Assembly (NCBI GenBank): GCA_913057175.1
Contig: CAJXNP010000003.1
Span: 186,001 to 250,000 of the forward strand
Reading direction: 5' to 3'
Length of the DNA stretch: 64,000 nucleotides
From: an uncultured Cytophagales bacterium
GTDB taxonomy: Bacteria; Bacteroidota; Bacteroidia; Cytophagales; Cyclobacteriaceae
Below, piece after piece: positions 34,818 through 43,367 of this stretch. The position numbers and the translations under genes were made by a program. The notes under the pieces were generated by a model. That model had not been told where the DNA came from and searched no databases. It saw only the letters and a list, made by a program, of their open reading frames with translations. How positions within the stretch are numbered: position 1 is the first letter of the stretch; every line of letters begins with the position of its first letter.

Positions 34818-37499
34818 ATGAAAGGAATATTTCAAAAATTCAAAACTCAAGCATTTTCGTTAGTTGCATTAGCACTTTTAATAAGCTCTTGTACAGAAAA
34901 ACCGGCGATAGAAGAATTAATATTGACGGAAGGCTGGAAAATCAGCTCAAGTGCTGAGGTAGCCGCCGATGGTAAAAAATTAACAACTGAACACACCACA
35001 TCATCTAGCTGGGTTGGTGCCACAGTGCCCACCACGGTTTTGGGAGCTCTCGTTGAGGCCGGCGTACATAAGGATCCCTTTTTCGGGGACAACCTTGCTA
35101 AAATACCACGAGAACCTTTTGAGAACACCTGGTGGTTCAGGAAAGAATTTTCATTGGATAATTTCAATTCTGACCTTGAAGAATTACGTCTATTTGTCGA
35201 TGGAATAAATTATCGGGCCAATATATGGCTGAATGGTCAGCAAATTGCCTCTCAAGACACCCTATTCGGAGCATTCCGTCAGTTTAATATAGATATTACC
35301 AACTCAGTGCAAGCTTCGAATATTCTTGCCTTTGAGATCATACCACCCAAAGCCAGGGATTTTTATATGGGATTCGTGGATTGGGCTCCAACACCACCGG
35401 ACAATTATATGGGTATCTATCGTGAGGTGCGCCTGAAAAGAAGTGGTAAGGTGACATTGGATTTTCCTTATGTAACGACCGATGTAAACACAGAAACCCT
35501 GGATGAGGCACAACTTAAAATTGGCGGAGAACTTACGAACTTCGGTCAAGCTAAAAAAACAATTTCTGTCGAGGCTTCCTTTAGGGATATAAAGATCTCA
35601 AAAGAAATATCACTTGACCCGACTCAATCAATGGAGTTTTCACTCACACCTGATGAATTCAAGGAATTGGTTATCCAACATCCAAAACTATGGTGGCCAA
35701 ACGGACTTGGCGAACCCAATATGCACCAACTTAAACTCCAGGTTTTAGACGGAAACATATTGCTGGATGAACAGGTAGTAAATTTTGGGATCAGGGAAGT
35801 GGAGACCTACCTCAATGATTCTGGAGTTCGTGGATACAAGGTAAATGGCCGTGAAGTGCTGCAAAAAAGTGGCGGCTGGGTAGATGATCTTTTCTTGCGA
35901 TACATGCCTGAAAAAGACGCTGCCCAGATCAGGTATGTGAAAGAAATGAATATGAACGCGCTCCGGTTTGAAGGGATTTGGGGCAATAACCATCACATTT
36001 ATGATCTGTGTGATCAGAACGGTATCATGCTGATGGTTGGATGGAGCTGCCAGTGGGAATGGCCCGATTACCTTGGATTGGAACTTGTTATTGCCGAAGG
36101 AGATGAAAATCTATCGATTGCAGAAGGAACTGAAATTTATGGAGTTAAGATCAGCGAGGAAGAAGAAAACCTGCTTTCCACTTATTTCAGGGATCAGGTA
36201 AAATGGCTGAGAAATCACCCTTCCATCGTTTGCTGGGCAGTAGGAAGTGATGCAATGCCCAAACCAAGCCTGGAACAAAAATATCAAAATACGCTGACCA
36301 AATTTGACGCAGACAGGTCCCTTTTGGTTTCAGCAGGGGAATTTGAAAGTACCCTTTCAGGTCCTTCCGGGATGAAAATGAATGGTCCGTACGAATATGT
36401 ACCCCCGGTCTACTGGTATGAAGACACAAAGCTTGGCGGCGCTTTTGGATATAATTCTGAAACCGGCCCCGGCCCTCAGATCCCACCTATAGAAAGCATT
36501 AAAAAAATGATCCCACAGGAAGATCTATGGCCACCTATGAATGATATGTGGAATTATCACTCAGGAAGAAAAGATTTCAATTCCGTAGGAGTTTACATGA
36601 AAGCCCTTGACAATAAATATGGAAAACCCGCTGACCTGGAAGAGCTGGCGCTGAAAGCACAACTGATGAATTATGAGGCCATGCGACCGATGTTTGAAGC
36701 TTTTGTTATCAACAGGGACGTATCCACCGGAGTGGTGCAATGGATGCTTAATTCTCCATGGCCTGAATTTTACTGGCAATTGTACGATTATTATCTTATG
36801 CCAACGGGCGCATATTTTGGCACGCAAAAAGCCTCTCAACCTGCTACGTTGATTTACAACTATGATAACAACGAGGTGTATGCCAGCAATGACGCGACCG
36901 AAGGAATAGAAAATTACCAGGGTGAGATCAGGATCTATGACGTCAATTCCCAATTAATCTTTAATGAAAATTACCCTGTCAGCCTGGGAGAAAATGAGTA
37001 TAAATCGTTGATGACCCTGCCTGAATTAAAAGGAACAAAGGAAGTTTACTTCCTGGATCTAAAACTAAAAAACGGATCCGGTGAATTGGTGGCTGATAAT
37101 TTTTACTGGTTGGCTACTCAAAAAGACCTCCTGGATTGGGAACAGTATTTCTGGTTTTATACCCCGCAAAAGCAATATGCTGATTTTACCGGAATCAATA
37201 CCATGCAAAAGATTGACATACAGGCAGAAAAAGAAATAGTGAAGCAAGGTGACGAATGGGAAGTAACAGTCACCATTGACAATCCATCTGAAAACCTGGC
37301 CTTTTTCATGGAGATGATGGCCGTAAAAAAATCTGACGGATCATCCATCCTGCCGGTATTCTGGAGTGATAATTATATTTCTCTTCCTCCAGGCGAAAGC
37401 AAAACTGTAAGTCTGAAATTCTATGAAAAGGATCTGCAGGGCGATGAGCTTCAGATTAATATTCAGGGAATCAATCTTAAGAGTAAGGTAAAGATTTAG
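34818..37499 (+). CDS. GH2 lipoprotein, exo-beta-D-glucosaminidase-like
   Basis: 893 residues; lipobox LISSC with Cys25. GH2 layout: N-terminal jelly roll (NTWWFRKEF, NIWLNGQ, YMGIYREVRL), Ig-like sandwich, TIM barrel, and C-terminal beta domains. The acid/base site is VGSD with Asp478, not the common GNE; the nucleophile region is YNSETGPGPQIPPIES with Glu548. The GSD/ET(S)PGP pair and its spacing of 70 match, from memory, the exo-beta-D-glucosaminidases (CsxA type, Asp/Glu 72 apart) rather than beta-galactosidases or classical beta-mannosidases. Plant endo-beta-mannosidases are a related alternative. It would remove non-acetylated hexosamine or beta-mannose, in line with a deacetylase gene elsewhere in the locus. 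Confidence 0.9.
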   Translation: MKGIFQKFKTQAFSLVALALLISSCTEKPAIEELILTEGWKISSSAEVAADGKKLTTEHTTSSSWVGATVPTTVLGALVEAGVHKDPFFGDNLAKIPREPFENTWWFRKEFSLDNFNSDLEELRLFVDGINYRANIWLNGQQIASQDTLFGAFRQFNIDITNSVQASNILAFEIIPPKARDFYMGFVDWAPTPPDNYMGIYREVRLKRSGKVTLDFPYVTTDVNTETLDEAQLKIGGELTNFGQAKKTISVEASFRDIKISKEISLDPTQSMEFSLTPDEFKELVIQHPKLWWPNGLGEPNMHQLKLQVLDGNILLDEQVVNFGIREVETYLNDSGVRGYKVNGREVLQKSGGWVDDLFLRYMPEKDAAQIRYVKEMNMNALRFEGIWGNNHHIYDLCDQNGIMLMVGWSCQWEWPDYLGLELVIAEGDENLSIAEGTEIYGVKISEEEENLLSTYFRDQVKWLRNHPSIVCWAVGSDAMPKPSLEQKYQNTLTKFDADRSLLVSAGEFESTLSGPSGMKMNGPYEYVPPVYWYEDTKLGGAFGYNSETGPGPQIPPIESIKKMIPQEDLWPPMNDMWNYHSGRKDFNSVGVYMKALDNKYGKPADLEELALKAQLMNYEAMRPMFEAFVINRDVSTGVVQWMLNSPWPEFYWQLYDYYLMPTGAYFGTQKASQPATLIYNYDNNEVYASNDATEGIENYQGEIRIYDVNSQLIFNENYPVSLGENEYKSLMTLPELKGTKEVYFLDLKLKNGSGELVADNFYWLATQKDLLDWEQYFWFYTPQKQYADFTGINTMQKIDIQAEKEIVKQGDEWEVTVTIDNPSENLAFFMEMMAVKKSDGSSILPVFWSDNYISLPPGESKTVSLKFYEKDLQGDELQINIQGINLKSKVKI

Positions 37500-37584
37500 A
37501 TCGGAAATACCGGGTGGTGGATTGTATTGAATGGCTAATACAATCCACTACCCGGATTAATTCTGAAAGTTCGTGGCTTGTCCC

Positions 37585-37919
37585 CCGAAACCGTGGTTTG
37601 TCCCCCGATGGCGAAGCCATGCCTTCGGCGCAAACCACCACAATCATGAAAATGATTTCAAACGGATAATATTCCTTCACTGTCTGTATTTGGATTTTTT
37701 GGATTGATGGATGACTGGATTGGTTTCATTAATTTGACTTTCTTCATCCGAAACCGTGGTTTGTCCCCCGACAAACCACCACCATGAAAATGATTACAAA
37801 CATATAATACTCCCTCACTGTCTGAATTGGGATTTGTAGGATTTGGGGCCTGCCCGCCGTAGCATTTGCGGAGGAGGGATGACTGGATTGATTTCATGAA
37901 TGTGACGTTCTTTATCCGA
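37585..37919. repeat. Degenerate tandem duplication, period ~163 bp, with palindromic inserts
   Basis: Two units begin CCGAAACCGTGGTTTGTCCC at 37585 and 37748. Both continue through CATGAAAATGATT-CAAAC, a CACTGTCTG segment and GGATGACTGGATTG. They differ by small insertions that are themselves hairpin-like: about 22 bp (GGCGAAGCC-type) in unit 1 after CCCCCGA, and about 30 bp (CCTGCCCGCC...GCGGAGGA) in unit 2. Similar GC-rich palindromes occur at 1472 and 38102. Confidence 0.65.
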
Positions 37920-38086
37920 CCACTGGATTGTGCGGATGTTTGCGAGAGTTGGTCGTCCGACCGAGACAAGGAAGGGATGAACAAATCGGGACCTGGTTGG
38001 AAGGAGGAAAAAGAAAGGAATAATGTCTGAACTATGATAAGTTTCATTACATAAAAACTATGAAAAACGACAACCGACTCCACGGC

Positions 38087-38246
38087 GTCATTGCGAACGG
38101 ATCCGCCAACTGGCGGAGGAGTGTGGCAATCTCGTTAATCTTGCATTAAGGTTTTATTTGGCAAAAAACATTTGTACTGTCTAAAACGAGATTGCCGCAC
38201 TTCGCACCCACGCCATCTCCCTACGCAGGCTGCGTTCGCAATGAAC
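38087..38246. repeat. Compound inverted repeat (dispersed palindromic element type)
   Basis: Outer arms TCATTGCGAACG (38088-38099) and CGTTCGCAATGA (38233-38244) are perfect. Inner arms 38121-38136 (GTGTGGCAATCTCGTT) and 38185-38200 pair at 15 of 16. A third small hairpin, TCCGCC-AACT-GGCGGA, sits at 38102-38117. Layout resembles dispersed intergenic elements of the GTCATTGCGA...GCAATCTCG type known from many bacterial genomes. No coding content. Confidence 0.65.
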
Positions 38247-38521
38247 TGTGCTAAAAAACAAGCTCCTTAAAGAGAAAATTCATAGTAAGGCAAATTGTTT
38301 TTAACTACCCTTGCTTGAAACCCAGTCCTTACAAAAGAATATATGAGAGTTCCTTATTCTGATGAGCCTCTTTCAATCAGAAGGATCAATTCCTTAACTG
38401 GAACGCCTTATTCAAAATGAAGTGAAGTTGACAATACTTAAATTTGGGATTAGCTCAAATCAATATCTTCTTCCCTATTTAATTATAAGTCTAAATCAAT
38501 GTCTTATTCACTCTGCATATC

Positions 38522-40837
38522 CTAGAAATCCGGCCTTCCAGGCCCTTTGTACGGAGCAGCACCGAAATCTTTATTTCTTGGCTCAACCGAAAGCAAAGAC
38601 TTATCCGTAGCAGCGGGGGCTTCTATAAATCCGTGATATCTTCCCATCCAGTAATCCCTTAAAAATCCCGTTGGCTCCATCACCCTTCGGCCACCTGCCC
38701 CACCATCGAGCGTTGTTGCCGGCCTGCTTCCTCTCATCACAGCTTGTTCACGTGGTGAAATGGCCTTTACTCCACCTTCATAGGACGTATATCCACTTTC
38801 TACATGGAGATCATCACGATGCGAGTTACTAAAATCATACTCGATACAATCCAATGTCCATGCACGAAGATGCTTGATGCACTTTTCATTATCAAAGTCA
38901 TTGTTCGTAAAAGCGCCATACGTATAATTAAACCATGGTATGTGCTCCATTCTCTTGATCTCATAGCTACGCTCCAGGCTTCTCAATAAAAAGGATTTTT
39001 CCTTCGGATCATCCGTATATCGGAGAATTGTATTGTATGCCTCAAATGCAAGGTTGTCGTCCCAAGGGGCCAGTGTAGAGGGCGGGAAGGTATTTTTTTG
39101 TCGCAAAGTATTTGTCAGGTATCCCCATTCAACCAGCTGCTGATATCCATCGCGGAACTTCTCATCTCCCGAAACCGCATAGGCTGCCTGAATAAATGCC
39201 AGAGCCTCCAATCCATTCACACCACGATCGTTGTAACCATAAGGTCGGAGCAGGTATTCCGGGTTCCATCGTCCCCAGCGCGTGGGCTTGCCATCCATAT
39301 CGATCACTACCCAACCATTTTCCATAATATAAGAGGCCATTCTCGTCAAATGTTCTTTCGCCAGCTCCTTTTCCCTACCCTCGGCCACAAGGTCATGAAA
39401 GAGTGCCACTGAATAAAAATGTGCGATGACTTCATCCGAAGATGTGTCACCCTTCCAATACCATTCACCATCTTCTGTAGCGTACCATTTAGCAGGCAGA
39501 CCCCCGGAACCGTGACGACCCATTCCTCCTTTGTCTCCTTTTACGGAATAGATCGATCGGGCGATAAATCCATCAATTGGTGTGATCCTGTCGAGCCAGA
39601 TCATTGCCTCAAACGCATCGACCGCAGCAGCCCTTGCATCCTCATCGCCAGTAACTTTGTACTTGTAACACATGGCTGCCAGGTAGGTGGCAGTATGAGC
39701 GCCATCGTTATCGCTCACCTCACGGATCCATTCCCCATCCTTATAAAAAACTGTTTGAATGAATCCCAAACGTTTGTGACCCCATTCCTGGATGTGCCTT
39801 TCATAATAAGCGGCCTTTTTCTGAAGGGTATATTCCTGATACTCGATAATACCCAAACCACCGTCAGTGGCTATATAAACGTTTTTATCCGCGACAGCTA
39901 TGTCATTCACCTTGTTGTTGGGCAGCCAATGTTCAGCGCCAAAATATTGCCAATCATTGTCCAGCATTCTCACTGCTCCTCTTTCTGTGCCAATCCACAA
40001 GTCATTGTCAAATCCCCTGGTGAGTGAAGTTGTATTTTCTACAGGCAATCCATTTTCTCCTTTAATGGTGTTCAATGTAGCGCCACGCAATTCCCCTAAT
40101 CCGCGGTCAGTCGTAATAAATAAACGACTACCAAAGCTTAGCATGTCCCTGGTGTTTCCGGATGGCAGTCTTCCCCAATCAATAAAATCTGTGTTGACGA
40201 TCTTGCCGTCAAACTGTACCAATTCACCAGGTCGCAAGATATGCAACGTACCTGCATAGGATTGAATCCTTGCAATCGGTCCCAATTCAACAGGATCAGC
40301 ATGTAATTGAGTGCCATCCTCCATCAACATGGTAACATCGCTGTTGTAATATCCACCTTCCGGTTTTATGGAAATGAACTTGTCATTCACCAGCTTGAAA
40401 ATTTCGTTGCTTGTAGCAGCATGCAGTGCACCCAGGTGCAGGCACATATCCACAAAATATTGGTCACCGACCTTTTCCCATTTCTTGCCATTGAACCGGT
40501 AGGAACCATCTTGGGTCAATGCCCAGAGATCGCCATTGAGCGTTACAAGTCTGTCAACATTTTGAAGAGTATTGCTAACAGATTCGAAATGGTCTCCATT
40601 GAGTTTTTGGATCTGATGGTCTATGATGACAAAAACCTGATCATTGGAAACTCCAACACCGGTGATTGGTTTTTCACTATAAACTTTATGGGCAATTTCC
40701 TGTAAATAAACATCGTCAGCGATGGGTTTCCAGAATTTTTCGTCCGACTGTCCGTAAGTAAGTAGAAAATTGAATATCAGGCTGATAAGCAATAGGCTGA
40801 TCAAAAATCTTCTTTGTGGAAATTGTTGGGAGCTCAT
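38522..40837 (-). CDS. Propeller-toroid secreted protein 4
   Basis: 771 residues. Long n-region then hydrophobic signal (RRFLISLLLISLIFNFLLTYG), type I rather than lipoprotein. The N-terminal propeller (~40-340) has NDLWIGTERGAVRM and KNVYIATDGGLGII blades. The toroid part has SDNDGAHTATYLA, GFIARSIYSVK, WYWKGDTSSDEVIAH, KPTRWGRWNPEYL, NSHRDDLHV and a C-terminal DYWMGRYHGFIEAP. A ~30-residue tail after the last motif (ending PYKGPGRPDF) is absent from the other copies, and LPPDERP is replaced by ISPREQA. Last gene of the long minus-strand run, split from the aldolase gene by hairpin element E, so it may be transcribed separately. Confidence 0.72.
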   Translation of the reverse strand: MSSQQFPQRRFLISLLLISLIFNFLLTYGQSDEKFWKPIADDVYLQEIAHKVYSEKPITGVGVSNDQVFVIIDHQIQKLNGDHFESVSNTLQNVDRLVTLNGDLWALTQDGSYRFNGKKWEKVGDQYFVDMCLHLGALHAATSNEIFKLVNDKFISIKPEGGYYNSDVTMLMEDGTQLHADPVELGPIARIQSYAGTLHILRPGELVQFDGKIVNTDFIDWGRLPSGNTRDMLSFGSRLFITTDRGLGELRGATLNTIKGENGLPVENTTSLTRGFDNDLWIGTERGAVRMLDNDWQYFGAEHWLPNNKVNDIAVADKNVYIATDGGLGIIEYQEYTLQKKAAYYERHIQEWGHKRLGFIQTVFYKDGEWIREVSDNDGAHTATYLAAMCYKYKVTGDEDARAAAVDAFEAMIWLDRITPIDGFIARSIYSVKGDKGGMGRHGSGGLPAKWYATEDGEWYWKGDTSSDEVIAHFYSVALFHDLVAEGREKELAKEHLTRMASYIMENGWVVIDMDGKPTRWGRWNPEYLLRPYGYNDRGVNGLEALAFIQAAYAVSGDEKFRDGYQQLVEWGYLTNTLRQKNTFPPSTLAPWDDNLAFEAYNTILRYTDDPKEKSFLLRSLERSYEIKRMEHIPWFNYTYGAFTNNDFDNEKCIKHLRAWTLDCIEYDFSNSHRDDLHVESGYTSYEGGVKAISPREQAVMRGSRPATTLDGGAGGRRVMEPTGFLRDYWMGRYHGFIEAPAATDKSLLSVEPRNKDFGAAPYKGPGRPDF

Positions 40838-40981
40838 ATTTTTTTCTTGGATTTAAAATTCACATTCTAGTTGTATTACCATGTTATTGCCGATGTAGGC
40901 TATTGTAAAAAAATCTAAATGGAGACAAATACAGTCTGCTTCGTCTTTAGGATAATCACTTTTAACTTTGAGATTGATGAA

Positions 40982-41068
40982 ATTTTGACTTGAATTATGT
41001 AGTTTTTAAATAATACACCTCTGAATCTCCTCTCAAGAGGAGAATAATGGTATAATTCAAGTCAAAAT
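40982..41068 (-). repeat. Variable-arm hairpin element, copy E
   Basis: Perfect 17-nt arms ATTTTGACTTGAATTAT (40982-40998) and ATAATTCAAGTCAAAAT (41052-41068). The core is more diverged (ACACCTCTGAATCTCCTCT, AGAGGAG, ATAATGG) but keeps the order and the small inner stem. Sits in the 279-bp gap upstream of propeller-toroid gene 4. Confidence 0.7.
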
Positions 41069-41116
41069 GTGAGCTTTCCATCGACTCACATAGTTTGATT
41101 CCTTTTGACTGTAATT

Positions 41117-42028
41117 TTATACTCCCCTTTGGATGTCTTCCTCCAGATGCACAACCTTATCTATCAATTCATCAGCGATTTGTTCCTGTATGGTATCAAA
41201 TGCCATTTTTGGCTGCCGGACATGCGCCGTCGGATATACCCCCTGCCTCCATAACAACCTTTTGAAAAACAGGATAGAGATATCAAGATGTTGGTTGGAA
41301 AAAGCCAGCACCGGTAAAATCTCATTAAACAAAGACTTTGCCTTTACATGGTTACCCTGGCTGTACTCCCTGAAAATTGTGCAATAGATCCAATGCATTC
41401 CTGTTGGCATGAAGGCATGAACCCCACGTTGGAGCGCTTCCATCATTTGAGCAACCGCCCAGCCTCCGCTAACATGGAGCTTTCCGTCTGTCAGCTTTAA
41501 TATTTTCGAATATTTTAAACTGGCCGGGACTGTTTCAATCTTCAGGCATCGAAAAGCGGGAACCTGCTCAAAAAGTTCTAAAATGAGCTCATCAGGCAAT
41601 CCATAACCGGTAAAATCCCAGTCCTGAAGCATAACCACCTTCGGGTCTGATTCAACAAGCTTTAGAAAATCCGACTTGAATTGAATATCTGACTGATAAG
41701 GCAACTGGATCAGGAAATGTTCACAACCTAAACCCTGGTACGCCTTAATCATATCCCTGGAATCTGAAAGTGTATATGAAGCCGTTCCGGCAAAAACCGG
41801 CACCGTTCCATTCACCGTTTCCAGGGCGACTTCCAGCATGCCAAGCTTCTCTTTTTTTGAAAGAGAATGAACTTCTGATGCCATTGCAGGCAGTAAAAAT
41901 CCCACCACTCCAGCTTGAAGCGCCTGATGGATATTCCTTGCTAAAGCGGAAAAATCTATCTTATTCCGATGATTAAACGGGGTATTAAGAACCGTGACGA
42001 TACCTTGCAGTGGGAAAAGGTCCTTCAT
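41117..42028 (-). CDS. DapA/NanA-family aldolase, copy 2
   Basis: 303 residues, cytoplasmic class I aldolase fold. Schiff-base Lys163 is in FRCLKIETVP. The carboxylate-binding loop reads AMASE (residues 48-52) in place of GTTGE. The Tyr of the usual YNxP motif is not apparent: the aligned stretch is MLQDWDFTGYGL. Divergent from copy 1 at 21088-22017, so a different substrate is likely. Located after the DegT aminotransferase and Gfo/Idh oxidoreductase genes with gaps of 50-60 bp, which suggests one small catabolic pathway ending in C-C bond cleavage. Confidence 0.88.
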   Translation of the reverse strand: MKDLFPLQGIVTVLNTPFNHRNKIDFSALARNIHQALQAGVVGFLLPAMASEVHSLSKKEKLGMLEVALETVNGTVPVFAGTASYTLSDSRDMIKAYQGLGCEHFLIQLPYQSDIQFKSDFLKLVESDPKVVMLQDWDFTGYGLPDELILELFEQVPAFRCLKIETVPASLKYSKILKLTDGKLHVSGGWAVAQMMEALQRGVHAFMPTGMHWIYCTIFREYSQGNHVKAKSLFNEILPVLAFSNQHLDISILFFKRLLWRQGVYPTAHVRQPKMAFDTIQEQIADELIDKVVHLEEDIQRGV

Positions 42029-42081
42029 TCACATTCAATCTTTTCTGCCTAACATCCTTTTATTGAATGGGTTAATTTTGA

Positions 42082-43308
42082 TCAGTCATTTACTGCCTCC
42101 TGAATTTTACGTATTGCCAGAGCGATCAAATCCATATCTTCCTTTGTACCGAGCATGGTATTTTGCATAATCCAGACAGCATCTTCATAGCATGCTTTTT
42201 CCGTTTCAGGGCAGCATACTTCTGTGTAGTCAACTTCCTCCGGAATCGCATAGCACATAAAATTTTTCTTCTGAAAAAGAGGTTGCTTATAAAGAGGTTG
42301 CGGATATCCCATGAAGGAAGGGACCCCTTCCGCGGCCAACATGTCGGTAAATTCGCGCTTGGAAAGATTATTGAATTTTGATTTATCATACTTAAAAATA
42401 TAGAGATGATAGGTGTGAAGCGTTTCTCCATGACCTCTTGTCAATGGCTGGATCCCATCTATCTTTTCCAATAAAGAATTAAGATAACGACCGTTTTCAT
42501 CCCGTCTTTGCGTTTGGTCCTCCAGACGAGACAACTGTTTTAAAAGCAAAGCTGCCTGAAGCTGGGTGATCCTGTAGTTGCACCCGGGATTATGATGTTC
42601 GTACCACATTCCGTCCTTCACACGGCCCACATTGCGCAAGGAATTCATCATGTTATACAATTTTTCGTCATCTGTCACAACGATTCCTCCTTCCCCACTG
42701 GTGAGATTTTTTGAGGACTGAAAGCTGAAACAGCCGGCATCACCAATACTGCCCAGTTTTTTTCCTTTATATTCTCCACCATGAGCATGAGCAGCATCTT
42801 CTATTACTCTCAGATGGTGTTTTTGTGCAATTTCCATTATTGCATCCATGTCACATGCCTGACCGGCAAAATGAACCGGAATGATAACCTTTGTTTTTGG
42901 CGTAATTGCCTTCTCAATTTCGTCCGGATCCATATTATAGGTTTCCGGATGTATATCAACAAAGACCGGCACACAATTAGCTTCCAGGACGATGGAGGCC
43001 GTTGCAATAAATGTATAGGGTGGTACAATCACTTCATCTCCCGGCTTAACCCCACAGGCAATCAATGCCAGGCGCAAAGCCACCGAACCATTGACACAAG
43101 TTATGGCATACTTGCTGCCACAATAATCAGCATATTCCCTTTCAAACTGCTCGACCAGTCCGGCGCAATCCGGATTGCCCCATGCTCCTGATTTTGCTAC
43201 CTCTCCAATGGCCTCCAGATCAGTCTGATCAAATATTGGCCATGGGAATTTCTTATTCAGCGTTTTTTCACCGCCGTTTATCGCAAGTTGCTGTTTTATA
43301 TCTTCCAT
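42082..43308 (-). CDS. DegT/DnrJ/EryC1/StrS-family PLP aminotransferase
   Basis: 408 residues. Fold-type I sugar aminotransferase features: Asp171 in IEDAAHAHG (pyridine N contact) and Lys200 in FSFQSSKNLTSGEGG (Schiff base to PLP), plus NYRITQLQAALLLKQL. Members usually make amino sugars on nucleotide carriers or AHBA/aminocyclitols. In a catabolic operon with a Gfo/Idh oxidoreductase and an aldolase it may run in the amine-removing direction, or build a sugar for export; this is inference. Upstream neighbour is Gfo/Idh (59-bp gap). Confidence 0.92.
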   Translation of the reverse strand: MEDIKQQLAINGGEKTLNKKFPWPIFDQTDLEAIGEVAKSGAWGNPDCAGLVEQFEREYADYCGSKYAITCVNGSVALRLALIACGVKPGDEVIVPPYTFIATASIVLEANCVPVFVDIHPETYNMDPDEIEKAITPKTKVIIPVHFAGQACDMDAIMEIAQKHHLRVIEDAAHAHGGEYKGKKLGSIGDAGCFSFQSSKNLTSGEGGIVVTDDEKLYNMMNSLRNVGRVKDGMWYEHHNPGCNYRITQLQAALLLKQLSRLEDQTQRRDENGRYLNSLLEKIDGIQPLTRGHGETLHTYHLYIFKYDKSKFNNLSKREFTDMLAAEGVPSFMGYPQPLYKQPLFQKKNFMCYAIPEEVDYTEVCCPETEKACYEDAVWIMQNTMLGTKEDMDLIALAIRKIQEAVND

Positions 43309-43367
43309 TGTAAATGTCCTTGTTAAAGTATTATGGTATCACTAATGTTTTCTCGATGATAAATTTT

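Larger units (their letters stand above)
37500..38521. other. 1-kb repeat-rich intergenic region
   Basis: No gene is supported between the GH2 stop and the convergent stop of propeller-toroid gene 4. The region holds a degenerate tandem duplication (37585-37919) and a compound inverted repeat (38087-38246). Open frames on the minus strand (37477-37680, 37658-38083) simply translate the repeats and show no family resemblance. From 38250 to 38521 I see nothing distinctive. Confidence 0.65.

Noticed and set aside
37585-37919. CRISPR array
   Set aside because: Only two long degenerate units with no uniform short repeats or spacers, and no cas genes.
37477-38083. Two minus-strand open frames (67 and 141 codons) in the repeat-rich gap
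   Set aside because: They translate the tandem duplication itself; the protein repeats simply mirror DNA repeats.
38087-38246. Insertion sequence or transposon remnant
   Set aside because: Inverted arms are present but there is no transposase fragment and no clear target duplication.
39419-40027. 202-codon plus-strand frame opposite propeller-toroid gene 4
   Set aside because: Antisense shadow; composition rich in Ser/Ile/Phe with no recognisable domain.
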